From assembly GCF_003967575.1 (NCBI RefSeq), contig NZ_BIFT01000002.1, forward strand, positions 2,356,001 to 2,420,000: 64,000 nt of DNA, written 5' to 3'. Within the stretch, counting starts at the first letter, position 1. Each line of letters begins with the position of its first letter. The notes under the pieces were generated by a model that searched no databases, was not told the DNA's origin, and was given only the letters and a program-made list of their open reading frames with translations. Below, piece after piece: positions 28,703-39,013 of the stretch. Position numbers and translations under genes: made by a program. The stretch comes from Dictyobacter alpinus. GTDB taxonomy: Bacteria > Chloroflexota > Ktedonobacteria > Ktedonobacterales > Ktedonobacteraceae.

Positions 28703-29773
28703 ATGGTAAATAAGTTAGAAAAGAGTGCCCAGACAGCTAGAAAGCAATCAGGTATCAAGTGTGTGGTCTGGGATTTAGATAACACGATCTGGGAAGGAAC
28801 GCTGCTTGAAGATAGCCAGGTACGTGTGCGCCCGGAAGTCGTAGCGGTGATCAAGGAATTAGATCGTCGTGGGATTTTGCACTCGATTGCCAGTAAAAAT
28901 GACCATGCTAGCGCGATGGCGAAACTAGAAGAATTCGGGCTCGCTGAATACTTTCTGTATCCACAGATCAACTGGAACGCAAAGTCATCCTCTATTCGTG
29001 AAATTGCACGCTTGATCAACATTGGTATGGATACGCTGGCCTTTATTGATGACCAACCATTTGAGCGTGATGATGTTGCTTATGAACTGGCAGATGTCCT
29101 CTGCATCGATGCCCTGGATTGTGTGTCTATCTGTGAGCAGCCCGCGTTCACGCCAAAATTTATCACGGAAGATTCTAGCAAGCGGCGTGAGATGTATCTC
29201 AGTGATATCAAGCGCAATCAGGAGGAGAAAGAGTTCCAGGGTCCCAGTGAAGAGTTTCTGGCATCGCTCAACATGGTTTTTACCATCAAGGAAGCTGCCG
29301 AGGATGATCTGCAGCGTGCGGAAGAACTGACGGTGCGTACACACCAACTGAATACCACCGGCTACACCTATTCATATGATGAGCTCAACGCCTTCCGTAC
29401 CTCGGATACGCATACTTTATATGTGGCCAGTCTGGAAGATACCTATGGCATCTACGGCAAAATTGGCCTGGCCCTGGTCGTACGCGAACCAGGTATCTGG
29501 ACGGTCAAACTGCTCTTGATGTCCTGTCGCGTCGTCTCACGTGGTGTGGGCACCATCATCATCAGCTATATCATGCAACAAGCAAAAGCTGCCGGGGCCG
29601 TGGTGCGGGCGGAATTTGTCTCCAATGGCCGTAACCGCATGATGTATATCACCTATAAATTCAATGGCTTCAAAGAGATTGAGAAGCACGATGATTACAG
29701 CCTGTTTGAGAATGATGTTACTAATATTCAGCCTTTCCCTGATTATATTACCGTACAGATAGATGAGAATTGA
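28703..29773 (+). CDS. FkbH-like HAD-superfamily glyceryl-ACP synthase
   Basis: A 356-residue protein with the HAD signature near the N-terminus, VVWDLDNTIWEGTLLED (about 22-38), where the first Asp of DLDNT is the nucleophile. A C-terminal GNAT-like half (about 190-350) includes RTHQLNTTGYTYS. This two-part architecture is typical of the FkbH family, which dephosphorylates 1,3-bisphosphoglycerate and attaches the glyceryl group to the dedicated ACP. It is the committing step for hydroxymalonyl/methoxymalonyl-ACP. No O-methyltransferase (FkbG-like) gene is present in the window, so the simplest predicted unit is hydroxymalonyl rather than methoxymalonyl. ATG at 28703 has GGATAGGAG upstream, and the stop is 9 bp before the first NRPS. 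Confidence 0.92.
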   Translation: MVNKLEKSAQTARKQSGIKCVVWDLDNTIWEGTLLEDSQVRVRPEVVAVIKELDRRGILHSIASKNDHASAMAKLEEFGLAEYFLYPQINWNAKSSSIREIARLINIGMDTLAFIDDQPFERDDVAYELADVLCIDALDCVSICEQPAFTPKFITEDSSKRREMYLSDIKRNQEEKEFQGPSEEFLASLNMVFTIKEAAEDDLQRAEELTVRTHQLNTTGYTYSYDELNAFRTSDTHTLYVASLEDTYGIYGKIGLALVVREPGIWTVKLLLMSCRVVSRGVGTIIISYIMQQAKAAGAVVRAEFVSNGRNRMMYITYKFNGFKEIEKHDDYSLFENDVTNIQPFPDYITVQIDEN

Positions 29774-29782
29774 GGTATTGCT

Positions 29783-32700
29783 ATGCGCATTGATGAACAA
29801 CGAACCCTGGCTACGGACACACCCATTGTAGATAAGAAGCAGCAATTGTTAGAGGAGCGGCTGAAGCAATTTCAAAGTAATGTCTCGGTGCTCGAAGCTC
29901 ATCCAGCTTCGACTGAAAATGTCAGCCTGTCGCATCGTCCTGCTGAACTGACGGAGAAAGCGCCGCTCTCCTTTGCGCAACAACGCATCTGGTTTATGCA
30001 GCACCTGGAGCCAGAAAGTGCCTTTTATAATGAGCCCGTAGCGCTCTCCATTCGTGGACAGCTGAATATTCATGCGCTGACACAAGCTTTGGATGAGATT
30101 GTGCGCCGCCATGAAGTGATGCGTTCAACCTTTCCGTTGATTGACGGCCAGATCGTCCAGAGGCTGCAACCGATGTCACAGGATGCCCTGACCATTCCTA
30201 TCCGTGATATCAGTACGGTTCCTGTGGAGGAGCAAGATGCGGAAGTGCGGCGCATTACGGCGGAAGAGATGGCACATCTTTTTCACCTCGATACTGATAT
30301 TCCCTGGCGGACGCTCTTAATTCGTTTAAATACTGAAGAGCATGTATCCCTGACCGTGATGCACCATATCATTACCGATGGCTGGTCAATGGAGATATTC
30401 ATCGCTGAGATCGGGCAACTCTATGCAGCGTATAGTGGTGGACAGGCTCCACTGCTCCCGGATCTGCCGCTTCAATATGCGGATTATGCCTGCTGGCAGC
30501 GTGGATGGATTGAGAACGAAGTAATGGCAGCGCAACTGCCTTACTGGAAGCAACGGATGGCAGAACCATTACCAGAATTGCATTTGCCAACCGATCATCT
30601 GCGTCCGGCTATTCAGAGCTACCATGGTCGTCGTCGTGCGCTCACCATTCCGAAGCATCTGGTCCAGCGCTTGCAAGAGATCAGCCAGCAAGAAGGCACA
30701 ACACTCTTCATGACACTGCTGACCGCCTTTAACGTCCTACTCTACCGCTATAGTGGTCAGGAAGATATCATCGTTGGATCTCCGATTGCCGGACGCCGTC
30801 GACCAGAGCTTGAGTCCCTGATAGGGTGTTTTGTCAATACCCTGGCTCTGCGCACCGACCTCAGCAACAATCCGAGCTTCCTGGAGTTGCTACAGCGGGT
30901 ACGCCATGTGACCGTGGATGCCTATGATCATCAGGACCTTCCTTTTGAGAAACTGGTAGAAGAGCTTCACCTGGAACGAAACCAGAGTCAGAATCCCCTC
31001 TTCCAGGTCCTCTTTGTGCTGCAAAATATGCCGACCGCAGTCCAGAAGCTGGGAGACCTGACGATAGAGCCCTATGATGTAGAGATCAAAACCGCCAAGT
31101 TTGATCTCACCCTTGCCCTGCAAGAAGTGGATCAGCAGCTGGAAGGGTATATCGAATATAATACCGACCTGTTTGAGGAAGCAACTATCAACGGCATTCA
31201 GACCAATTTTAACCATATCCTCTCGCTGCTCGTTGCTAATCCTATGGCCCATATCGCAGATTTTGAGTGCCTACCAGATGAACAGTGGCAGCAGATCGAG
31301 CGTTGGAATGCCACCGAAAAAGACTACACGCTTGAAACCCTGCAACGTATGTTTGAAGCGCAGGTGGCCAGGACCCCCGAGGCTGAGGCGGTACGCTATG
31401 ATCAGGTAAAACTCAGCTATCAGGAATTGAATGAACGTGCCAACCAGTTCGCCCACTATCTACAAGGATTAGGTATTGGTTCCGACACACTGGTTGCGAT
31501 CAGTATGGATCGTTCGCTTGAGCTTGTGATTGCCCTGTTGAGTATCCTCAAAACTGGTGCCGCCTACGTCCCTATTGATCCAGCATATCCAAATGAGCGT
31601 ATTAGCGTCATGCTTGAAGATGCTGATATCGCCGTCCTGCTGACCCAGGAGAAATTCCTGAAGAAGTTCCCGGACGTTCAGGCACAAATTTTGACCGAGA
31701 AGACAGTGATGCAAGAACTGGCCAACCAGAGCAAGGAAAATCCTGTCAGTAGCGCTACCATAGATAATCTTGCTTATGTCATCTATACCTCTGGCTCGAC
31801 TGGCCGACCAAAGGGTGTGATGAACACACAGCGGGGCATCAGCAATCGTCTGCAGTGGATGCAAGAAGCCTATCAGTTGGGGGCCAATGATCGCGTCTTG
31901 CAGAAGACGCCCATCAGCTTTGATGTCTCGGTCTGGGAATTCTTCTGGCCATTGCTCTATGGTGCGCAACTCGTCCTGGCCAAACCGGGTGGACAACGTG
32001 ATAGTGAATATCTGGTCGCCACCATTCGAGAGCAACAGATTACGACCATGCATTTTGTGCCGTCGATGTTGCGAGCCTTTTTAGCGGCACCAGAGGTTGA
32101 AAGTTGTAGTAGCTTGCAGCGTGTCATTTGTAGTGGCGAAGCGCTGCCCTACGATCTGCAGCAGACCTTTTTTGAGCGCCTACCACAGGCGAAACTGTAC
32201 AATCTTTATGGTCCAACTGAAGCGGCCATTGATGTAACTGCCTGGGAATGCCAGCGCGATAGCCAGGAACCCATCGTCCCAATCGGTTATCCTATCGCCA
32301 ATACACAACTCTACATATTGGATGCCTACCAGCATCTGGTGCCAATTGGCGTGGTGGGCGAGCTTTACATTGGTGGGACAGGACTGGCGAGCGGTTACCT
32401 CAATCAGCCTGAGCTTACCCGTGAGTACTTTATTGCCCATCCCTTTAGTATGTTGCCAGACGAGTATCTCTATCGGACCGGAGATCTGGCCTACTATCGC
32501 AATGATGGAGCCATTGTCTATCAAGGTCGTAACGATGAGCAGGTCAAGCTGCGTGGGGTACGTATCGAATTGGGCGAGATTGAACATGTGCTGAACAATC
32601 ATCCGGCCCTGCATGAGAGCGTCGTACTGGTACGGGAAGATACTCCATTTGATCAACGTCTGGTCGCCTACTTACGTGCTCAGCCTGGAGAAGAGCCAGC

Positions 32701-33187
32701 GGCCAGCGAGCTGCGTAGCTATGTTCGTCAGGTGCTCCCCGAGGCGATGGTGCCGACCGCATTTGTCTACCTTGACGCCTTCCCCTTGCAGCCGAATGGC
32801 AAACTCGATCGGCGAGCCCTGCCCGCTCCGGATGCATCCATCTTGCTTGATGAGGAGCCAGAAGAGGACTATCAAGCACCCGCCACCCCGACAGAGAAGC
32901 AGGTTGCAGAAATCTGGGCGCAGATGTTAGGCGTATCCCAGGTCAGCACGACGGCGAACTTCTTTGAAATTGGCGGCCATTCGCTGCTGGTCGCGCAGGT
33001 CCTCGGACGTATTCACGATGTCTTTGATGTCGATCTACCCCTGCGTATGATGTTCCAGTCGCCGACCGTTGAGGCACTATCCAAAGACATCGAGCGTGTG
33101 AAGGCACGAACTGCCGAACTGAAACGGCGACCCTCGGTACGAGCAGTCTCACGTGAGTCCTATCGAACCAGACGTACAGAGGATTAG
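29783..33187 (+). CDS. NRPS, 1134 aa: C-A-PCP, predicted serine-activating
   Basis: A short charged N-terminal stretch (about 1-60) may be a docking helix. C domain spans about 65-500 with MHHIITDG (first His of the HHxxxDG motif at 194); A domain about 525-1025 with YTSGSTGRPKG (about 668-678) and YGPTE; PCP with Ser1067 in GGHSLL. Reading the specificity pocket by eye against GrsA gives D-V-W-H-I-S-L-I-D-(K), one conservative change from the well-known serine code DVWHLSLIDK. The protein probably condenses the polyketide chain onto L-serine. There is no epimerase. It is translationally close to the FkbH-like gene and has RBS TGAGG. Confidence 0.93.
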   Translation: MRIDEQRTLATDTPIVDKKQQLLEERLKQFQSNVSVLEAHPASTENVSLSHRPAELTEKAPLSFAQQRIWFMQHLEPESAFYNEPVALSIRGQLNIHALTQALDEIVRRHEVMRSTFPLIDGQIVQRLQPMSQDALTIPIRDISTVPVEEQDAEVRRITAEEMAHLFHLDTDIPWRTLLIRLNTEEHVSLTVMHHIITDGWSMEIFIAEIGQLYAAYSGGQAPLLPDLPLQYADYACWQRGWIENEVMAAQLPYWKQRMAEPLPELHLPTDHLRPAIQSYHGRRRALTIPKHLVQRLQEISQQEGTTLFMTLLTAFNVLLYRYSGQEDIIVGSPIAGRRRPELESLIGCFVNTLALRTDLSNNPSFLELLQRVRHVTVDAYDHQDLPFEKLVEELHLERNQSQNPLFQVLFVLQNMPTAVQKLGDLTIEPYDVEIKTAKFDLTLALQEVDQQLEGYIEYNTDLFEEATINGIQTNFNHILSLLVANPMAHIADFECLPDEQWQQIERWNATEKDYTLETLQRMFEAQVARTPEAEAVRYDQVKLSYQELNERANQFAHYLQGLGIGSDTLVAISMDRSLELVIALLSILKTGAAYVPIDPAYPNERISVMLEDADIAVLLTQEKFLKKFPDVQAQILTEKTVMQELANQSKENPVSSATIDNLAYVIYTSGSTGRPKGVMNTQRGISNRLQWMQEAYQLGANDRVLQKTPISFDVSVWEFFWPLLYGAQLVLAKPGGQRDSEYLVATIREQQITTMHFVPSMLRAFLAAPEVESCSSLQRVICSGEALPYDLQQTFFERLPQAKLYNLYGPTEAAIDVTAWECQRDSQEPIVPIGYPIANTQLYILDAYQHLVPIGVVGELYIGGTGLASGYLNQPELTREYFIAHPFSMLPDEYLYRTGDLAYYRNDGAIVYQGRNDEQVKLRGVRIELGEIEHVLNNHPALHESVVLVREDTPFDQRLVAYLRAQPGEEPAASELRSYVRQVLPEAMVPTAFVYLDAFPLQPNGKLDRRALPAPDASILLDEEPEEDYQAPATPTEKQVAEIWAQMLGVSQVSTTANFFEIGGHSLLVAQVLGRIHDVFDVDLPLRMMFQSPTVEALSKDIERVKARTAELKRRPSVRAVSRESYRTRRTED

Positions 33188-33356
33188 CCATGTGCTAAAG
33201 CAGGCTGGAGGGGAGCAGGGAGCGCACGGCTCTCTGGGGGAGATGTGGGGATTGACTTCCTTTATTCTCCACCCTCCATTCCTGTCAGCATAGCCGGCAC
33301 GACAGTTATTGCGATCACGTAGATGTTTTGCTTTCACTAATAGAAGGAGAGAAGAC

Positions 33357-36300
33357 ATGCGAGAATCTCTTTCCCAAAGCATGCCACCAGAACTCAATAT
33401 CAGCGACCAGGCAGTCGCCAAAGAGATGTTTATGTTACCCGCGTCCTTCGCGCAGAAGCGACTATGGTTCCTGGAGCAGTGGGAAGCAGGCATTTACCAT
33501 ATTCCTACCGCCGTAGGAATGAAGGGGCAGATGAATGTTGAGGCCATGCAATGGAGCATTCAAGAGATTATCCACCGACATGAGATATTGCGCACCACCT
33601 TTCAAATGATCGATGGAGACATTATGCAGATGGTTGCGCCACAGATCCCATTTGAGATGTCAGTAGTTGATCTGCGGGCATTTGCCCCCGATGTCCGTAA
33701 TGTCAAAGAGCGCCGCCTGGTGGCCGAGACCTTTCATCATCCCTTTGACCTGAGCAGGGGTCCCCTCTTACGGGTAAGCTTGCTCCGCTTGAAGGACGAT
33801 AGCTATTCTCTTTTACTGACGATGCACCATATTATTTCGGATGCCTGGTCAATGGAAGTATTTGTACGGGAATTGACCACCCTCTATGCAGACTATGTGG
33901 CGCAGCGCACCTCATCATTAGAAGAGCTAAGCATCCAATATGCGGATTATGCCATCTGGCAGAATGATTGGTTGCAAGGAGAGGTCCTGGATGAGCACCT
34001 CACCTATTGGAAAGAACAACTGGCGCATGTGCCGATCTTGCAGCTTCCCACGGACCGCCCGCGTCCAGCTATCCAATCATTTCGCGGGGCCGTCCGTATT
34101 GTGATGTTTCCCAAAGAACTGACGACGAGCCTGAAAAACGTGTGCCGCAAAGAAGGCGTGACCATGTTTATGCTGCTCCTGGCGGCATTTAATGCGTTGC
34201 TCTATCGCTATTCGGGACAGGATGATATTGTGGTGGGCATCCCAATTGCAGGTCGAACTGATAGTAAAGTGGAGAATCTGATCGGTTGCTTTATCAATAC
34301 GCTCGCCTTACGCACAGATCTCTCAGGAAATCCTGCTTTTAAAACCCTTTTAGAGCGTGTACGTGAGGTTGCGCTGAGCGGCTACTCGCACCAGGACCTG
34401 CCTTTTGAGCGCCTGGTTGAAGAGTTGCAGCCTGATCGTGATCTAAGCTATAACGCGCTGACGCAGGTCATGTTTGCCTTCCAGAATGTGCCGCGTGGTG
34501 AAGTTAAACTTCCTGGCCTGACGCTGAGCCCCTTAAAGCTCGATAGTGAAACCTCCAAGCTTAAAAATGCCGATGCCGAACGGATGAGCCGTAAGCAGAA
34601 CGCTTCAGGCCATGGGAAGAAGAATGCCATTTTTGATCTTGATCTTACCATGTGGGAAAACGGAGAGACCCTCTTTGGTGAGATAAAGTATAATACCGAT
34701 CTTTTTGATACGCAGACGATTATTCGACTGTATGAACATTTCCAGACCTTTCTGGAGGCCATTGCCACCAATATCACCTGTCCTATTAACGATATACCCT
34801 TACTCACAGCGGCGGATCTGCAGCGTCAGCTCATAGATTGGAATGATACGCAGGAAGATAATCCACTTGATACAGGTTTCACAACCCTTTTTGAGCAGCA
34901 GGTCGAGCGTACTCCTGATGCTATTGCCGTCGTTGAGGGAGAACAGACACGGACCTATCGAGAATTGAACCAGCAAGCCAATCGACTTGCTCATGCTTTG
35001 CGTGAGGTTGGTGTTGGTCCTGAGTGCCTTGTTGCCTTGCATATGGAAAGAAGCATTGCCCTGTTAACGGCAATCCTGGCGGTGTTTAAAGCAGGGGGAG
35101 CCTACCTGCCTCTGGATCTTCACCATCCTGGGAGCCGTGTAAAACACCTGTTACAGCAGAGCGGTGCTCAGCTTGTGCTGGCCACCAGAGACAGTCTAGC
35201 CACTTCAGAGCATGAGTTAGAGCTCTGTTGTCGCGAGGCAGGGGTGAGGCTTGACTATATTGAAGAGCTTGAGCTGGGACAGCGGGACAGTGATAATCTC
35301 CCACACACGGGGGCAGCGACAGACCTGGCGTATGTGATCTATACCTCGGGTTCAACGGGCCTGCCAAAAGGTGCCATGATTGAGCAACGCGGTATGATCA
35401 ACCATCTCTATGCGAAGATTCATGCCCTTGACCTTCAGGAAGATGATTGTATCGCGCAGACCGCATCGCAGTGCTTCGACATCTCCGTCTGGCAATTTCT
35501 TGCGGCCCTGCTGGTTGGTGGGACAACGTACATCTATCCGAATGACATTACACACGATCCCATTGAGCTCTTGCGGGCGGTCGATACAGATGGCTGCAGC
35601 ATTTTAGAGATTGTGCCATCATTGTTAACGGTACTGTTGGATGCTCATGAAAGCGATGATGGACAACAAACCAGACCAGCATTGACCGAGTTACGCTGGC
35701 TTATTCCAACCGGTGAAGCTCTGGTAGGATCTCTCTGTCGCCGCTGGTTTCACCTGTATCCTGACATTCCGTTACTCAACGCTTACGGGCCAACGGAATG
35801 TTCAGATGATGTGGCCCATTACGAAATTACTGCCGCACCTGAAGAGTCTCTGACCAATATGCCCATAGGCTTTCCTGTTGATAACACGCAACTCTATATC
35901 CTGGATAAACACTTGCAGCCAGTGCCCATAGGTGTAAAAGGTGAAATATACGTCGGTGGTGTGGGTGTTGGGCGTGGCTATCTCAATGATCCTGAGCGGA
36001 CAGCCGCCGCCTTTCAGCATGATCCTTTTCAGACCGAGAAAGATGCGCGACTCTATAAGACTGGTGATGAGGCACGTTATCTACCAGATGGCAAGCTAGA
36101 ATATCTGGGTCGCATTGATCAGCAGGTCAAAATCCGTGGATTTCGGGTTGAGCCAGGAGAGATTGAAGCCGTCCTTGAGCGGCATCCAGCGGTGCGATCC
36201 AGCCTGGTCATCGCACGTCCGGATGCAGCTGGCCAGCAACAACTGGTTGCCTATTGTGTGCCCGTGGAAGATCTCCATATTGAGACAAGTATGCTCCGCA

Positions 36301-37931
36301 CATTTTGTAAAGAGTATCTTCCAGATTATATTGTGCCCACTGCTATTATCATGCTTGCGGCATTTCCATTGACCGATAATGGGAAAGTCGACCGAACGGC
36401 CCTGCCGGCGCCTGACGCATTGGTGGGCGAGCAGGAGCAGGACTATGTGGCACCACGCAATGCGTTAGAGCAGACACTGACAGAGATCTGGTCAGAGGTT
36501 TTGGGTGTCAAACGTGTTGGCATCCATCATGATTTTTTTGCACTGGGTGGGCATTCACTCTTGACTGTACGCCTGGTCACACAGATCCAAAAGCGTTGTG
36601 GTCAACGGATCCCGCTTGCCGCCATTTTCCAGTATAGAAGTATTGCTGAACTGGGAAAGGTCCTACAAACCGCTCCCGACGCAACTAGCTGGACTGCTCA
36701 GGAACAAGGTGACCTCTCACCTGCAGACCTGCGAGCAGAAGCGATGCTTGATCTGCAGACCTGTCCTGAAGTCTGGCCAAGCAAGCTAGAACTTGAGCCG
36801 GAGAACATTCTGCTGACAGGCGCTACCGGCTTTCTCGGCAACTTCCTGCTGGCCGATTTATTGGAACAGACATCTGCTACCATCTATTGCCTGATCCGTG
36901 TGAGAGATCCTGAAGAAGGCAAAGAAAAACTCCAGGCGCTGCTGGAAGCTATCGGACACTGGCAGCCAGCCTATGCTGAGCGTGTGGTTCCTCTGGTTGG
37001 TGATTTAGCGTTGACGCATTTAGGGCTGGATGACCTGACCTATCAAAAATTGACCACCGAGCTTGGAGCCATCTACCATAACGGCGCGCTGGTGAATTCG
37101 TTCTATCCCTATCAACAATTGCGGGCCGCCAATGTAGAGGGAACGAAAGAGATCATTTATCTTGCCAGTCACGGCCGTTTAAAACCGTTGCACTATATCT
37201 CGACGCTCAGTGTGTTTTCCCGTAAAGCAACGCTGCAGCAGCCCGTTATTCGAGAGCAAGAAGCGCTGGATGAGCATGGCGATTTTATGAAAGGTGGCTA
37301 TGCACAGAGTAAATGGGTCGCTGAGAAGCTGGTAACCGTGGCCCGCTCACGTGGCTTGCCCGTGGTTATCTACCGGCCGGGCCGTATCACCGGTGATAGC
37401 CAGTCAGGCAGCTGGCGTACCAACGATGTGTTGTGCCGTGTCATCAAAGGCTGCATCCAGATGGGGAGTGTACCAGACTCTATTAAAGATGATCTGATAG
37501 AGATGACCCCGGTCAACTATGTCAGTCGCGCAATTGTGGCCCTGGCTCGTCGTAAGGCATCATTTGGACAGGTCTATCATCTTCTTAATACCGCACCAGC
37601 GCGCGTGGAGCAGGTTGTGCGCTGGCTCAACGATTATGGATATGCCGTTCAATTTCTCGACGATCAGCGTTGGGATCAAGAGGCGAAACGCCTGGCAGAA
37701 CAGGATCCAGATAATGAGATGATCCCGGTTATGCCACTGGTCTTTTCACCAAAGCCAGCGCATAGCCAGCCGAAGGTAGCACCAGCGCAACCGCTGCGTT
37801 TTGATAACCGTAATGTCACCCTTGGACTATCCGGTACATCCATTACCTGTCCCGAGCTCGATGTCCGCTTATTCTACACGTATCTAGATCGTCTTGTGGC
37901 GCAAGGATTTTTGGCGGCTCCGCAGCAGTAG
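33357..37931 (+). CDS. NRPS, 1524 aa: C-A-PCP-thioester reductase, predicted diaminopropionate-activating terminal module
   Basis: The ATG at 33357 is chosen because GAAGGAGAGAAG precedes it; an upstream in-frame ATG at 33309 lacks this. C domain carries MHHIISDA (first His of HHxxxD at 157), with a charged insertion around 400-430. A domain has YTSGSTGLPKG and YGPTE; its pocket reads D-I-W-E-I-T-A-D-D-(K) by eye, with acidic residues at 278, 330 and 331 that could suit a basic side chain. PCP serine is 1067 in GGHSLL. The C-terminal Rossmann reductase (1145-1524) has GATGFLG at 1155 and Tyr1315/Lys1319 in GGYAQSKW, so release should be reductive, giving aldehyde or alcohol. SbnA- and SbnB-like genes nearby make Dap the favoured substrate; this is inference. 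Confidence 0.92.
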   Translation: MRESLSQSMPPELNISDQAVAKEMFMLPASFAQKRLWFLEQWEAGIYHIPTAVGMKGQMNVEAMQWSIQEIIHRHEILRTTFQMIDGDIMQMVAPQIPFEMSVVDLRAFAPDVRNVKERRLVAETFHHPFDLSRGPLLRVSLLRLKDDSYSLLLTMHHIISDAWSMEVFVRELTTLYADYVAQRTSSLEELSIQYADYAIWQNDWLQGEVLDEHLTYWKEQLAHVPILQLPTDRPRPAIQSFRGAVRIVMFPKELTTSLKNVCRKEGVTMFMLLLAAFNALLYRYSGQDDIVVGIPIAGRTDSKVENLIGCFINTLALRTDLSGNPAFKTLLERVREVALSGYSHQDLPFERLVEELQPDRDLSYNALTQVMFAFQNVPRGEVKLPGLTLSPLKLDSETSKLKNADAERMSRKQNASGHGKKNAIFDLDLTMWENGETLFGEIKYNTDLFDTQTIIRLYEHFQTFLEAIATNITCPINDIPLLTAADLQRQLIDWNDTQEDNPLDTGFTTLFEQQVERTPDAIAVVEGEQTRTYRELNQQANRLAHALREVGVGPECLVALHMERSIALLTAILAVFKAGGAYLPLDLHHPGSRVKHLLQQSGAQLVLATRDSLATSEHELELCCREAGVRLDYIEELELGQRDSDNLPHTGAATDLAYVIYTSGSTGLPKGAMIEQRGMINHLYAKIHALDLQEDDCIAQTASQCFDISVWQFLAALLVGGTTYIYPNDITHDPIELLRAVDTDGCSILEIVPSLLTVLLDAHESDDGQQTRPALTELRWLIPTGEALVGSLCRRWFHLYPDIPLLNAYGPTECSDDVAHYEITAAPEESLTNMPIGFPVDNTQLYILDKHLQPVPIGVKGEIYVGGVGVGRGYLNDPERTAAAFQHDPFQTEKDARLYKTGDEARYLPDGKLEYLGRIDQQVKIRGFRVEPGEIEAVLERHPAVRSSLVIARPDAAGQQQLVAYCVPVEDLHIETSMLRTFCKEYLPDYIVPTAIIMLAAFPLTDNGKVDRTALPAPDALVGEQEQDYVAPRNALEQTLTEIWSEVLGVKRVGIHHDFFALGGHSLLTVRLVTQIQKRCGQRIPLAAIFQYRSIAELGKVLQTAPDATSWTAQEQGDLSPADLRAEAMLDLQTCPEVWPSKLELEPENILLTGATGFLGNFLLADLLEQTSATIYCLIRVRDPEEGKEKLQALLEAIGHWQPAYAERVVPLVGDLALTHLGLDDLTYQKLTTELGAIYHNGALVNSFYPYQQLRAANVEGTKEIIYLASHGRLKPLHYISTLSVFSRKATLQQPVIREQEALDEHGDFMKGGYAQSKWVAEKLVTVARSRGLPVVIYRPGRITGDSQSGSWRTNDVLCRVIKGCIQMGSVPDSIKDDLIEMTPVNYVSRAIVALARRKASFGQVYHLLNTAPARVEQVVRWLNDYGYAVQFLDDQRWDQEAKRLAEQDPDNEMIPVMPLVFSPKPAHSQPKVAPAQPLRFDNRNVTLGLSGTSITCPELDVRLFYTYLDRLVAQGFLAAPQQ

Positions 37932-37948
37932 AAAGCGAGGATTCTTTC

Positions 37949-38818
37949 TTGAGTTATGAAGCACTTCTCAACAACTTTCTCCACTGGTCGGAGCAGCAAG
38001 ATGATATTCGCGTAGTGTTTATTGTTGGATCACGGGGACGAGAAGATCATCCAGCCGATGAGTGGGCGGATCTCGACATCATCTTTGTGACCACACAACC
38101 GTATAACTATGTGACAAAAACCGACTGGCTCTACAAAGTTGGAACCCCATGGATGTCCCATTTAGAACCGTTTCGGACGGGTGAGATTGTCGAAAGGCGT
38201 GTGCTCTTTGCAGGCGGCCTTGCCGTTGATTTTGCGCCCCTTGCTGTTGACATGATGGAGAAGTTATTAGCCGTCGACCTCCTCCCGCTTGAAACAGTTA
38301 TTCTGCCAGGCATCCATGTGGTTCTGGATAAAGATGGGTACAAGGATCTCCTGCTAGAGGCCCGTGAACGCTTACAGGCCCAGTCTGTCCAGTCACGGCC
38401 ACCGCATAACCATGAGTTTAGCGAAAGCATCAATGACTTCTGGTATCACGCCTATTGGGTAGTCAAAAAGTGGCAGCGAGGAGAGCTGTGGTCCGCCAAG
38501 TGGTGCCTGGATGTATACATGAAACAACTTTTGCTCCACATGCTTGAGTGGCACGCACGAGCAACCCGAGGGAGGGATGCGCCTGTCAAAAATGATGGTC
38601 GTTTTCTTGAAGAATGGGCAGATCCCCGGGCCTTAGAGGAACTTCCCACCTGTTTTGCGCACTATGAGCATGAAGATATGCGCATAGCACTCAACGCGAC
38701 ATGCCTCCTCTATAGCCGGATTGCCAGGGAGGCGGCTCATTTGCTCCACTATACCTATCCAAACGAGATTGAAGAGCGTATCTCTCAGTTGCTGGAGCAA
38801 CATCAGCTTCAATTGTGA
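37949..38818 (+). CDS. Aminoglycoside 6-adenylyltransferase-like nucleotidyltransferase (ANT(6)/AadK family)
   Basis: A 289-residue protein with the nucleotidyltransferase motif VGSRGRED...ADLDIIF (about 27-52; the two Asp of DLD bind metal), as in streptomycin adenylyltransferases. The start is TTG at 37949 after AAGCGAGGA, giving MSYEALLNNFLHW, which aligns well with the family N-terminus. It lies 17 bp after the terminal NRPS, in the same operon, and is followed by a hairpin terminator. I infer self-protection or masking of an amino-polyol product by adenylylation; streptomycin itself may not be the substrate. Family assignment is good, substrate unknown. Confidence 0.88.
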   Translation: MSYEALLNNFLHWSEQQDDIRVVFIVGSRGREDHPADEWADLDIIFVTTQPYNYVTKTDWLYKVGTPWMSHLEPFRTGEIVERRVLFAGGLAVDFAPLAVDMMEKLLAVDLLPLETVILPGIHVVLDKDGYKDLLLEARERLQAQSVQSRPPHNHEFSESINDFWYHAYWVVKKWQRGELWSAKWCLDVYMKQLLLHMLEWHARATRGRDAPVKNDGRFLEEWADPRALEELPTCFAHYEHEDMRIALNATCLLYSRIAREAAHLLHYTYPNEIEERISQLLEQHQLQL

Positions 38819-38851
38819 TATGCGCAGGGAACAAGAGAACATAACCACAAC

Positions 38852-38888
38852 GTACGCAATAGCCTGGATATAGCAGGCTATTGCGTAC
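38852..38888 (+). terminator. Hairpin terminator after the PKS/NRPS operon
   Basis: Perfect 14-bp arms at 38852-38865 and 38875-38888 with a 9-nt loop, 33 bp after the adenylyltransferase stop. No long T-run follows (AATTTCTCC), so termination strength is uncertain. It separates the biosynthetic operon from the exporter operon. Confidence 0.7.
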
Positions 38889-39013
38889 AATTTCTCCTCT
38901 ACACTGCGTACAAAAAATACGTCAGGCACGTCATGACAGGCAACGGATGCTTCTGTACTATTGAAAATAGATGAAATATGTCCTGAGCAGTAGTAAAGAT
39001 AGGAGCATACATC

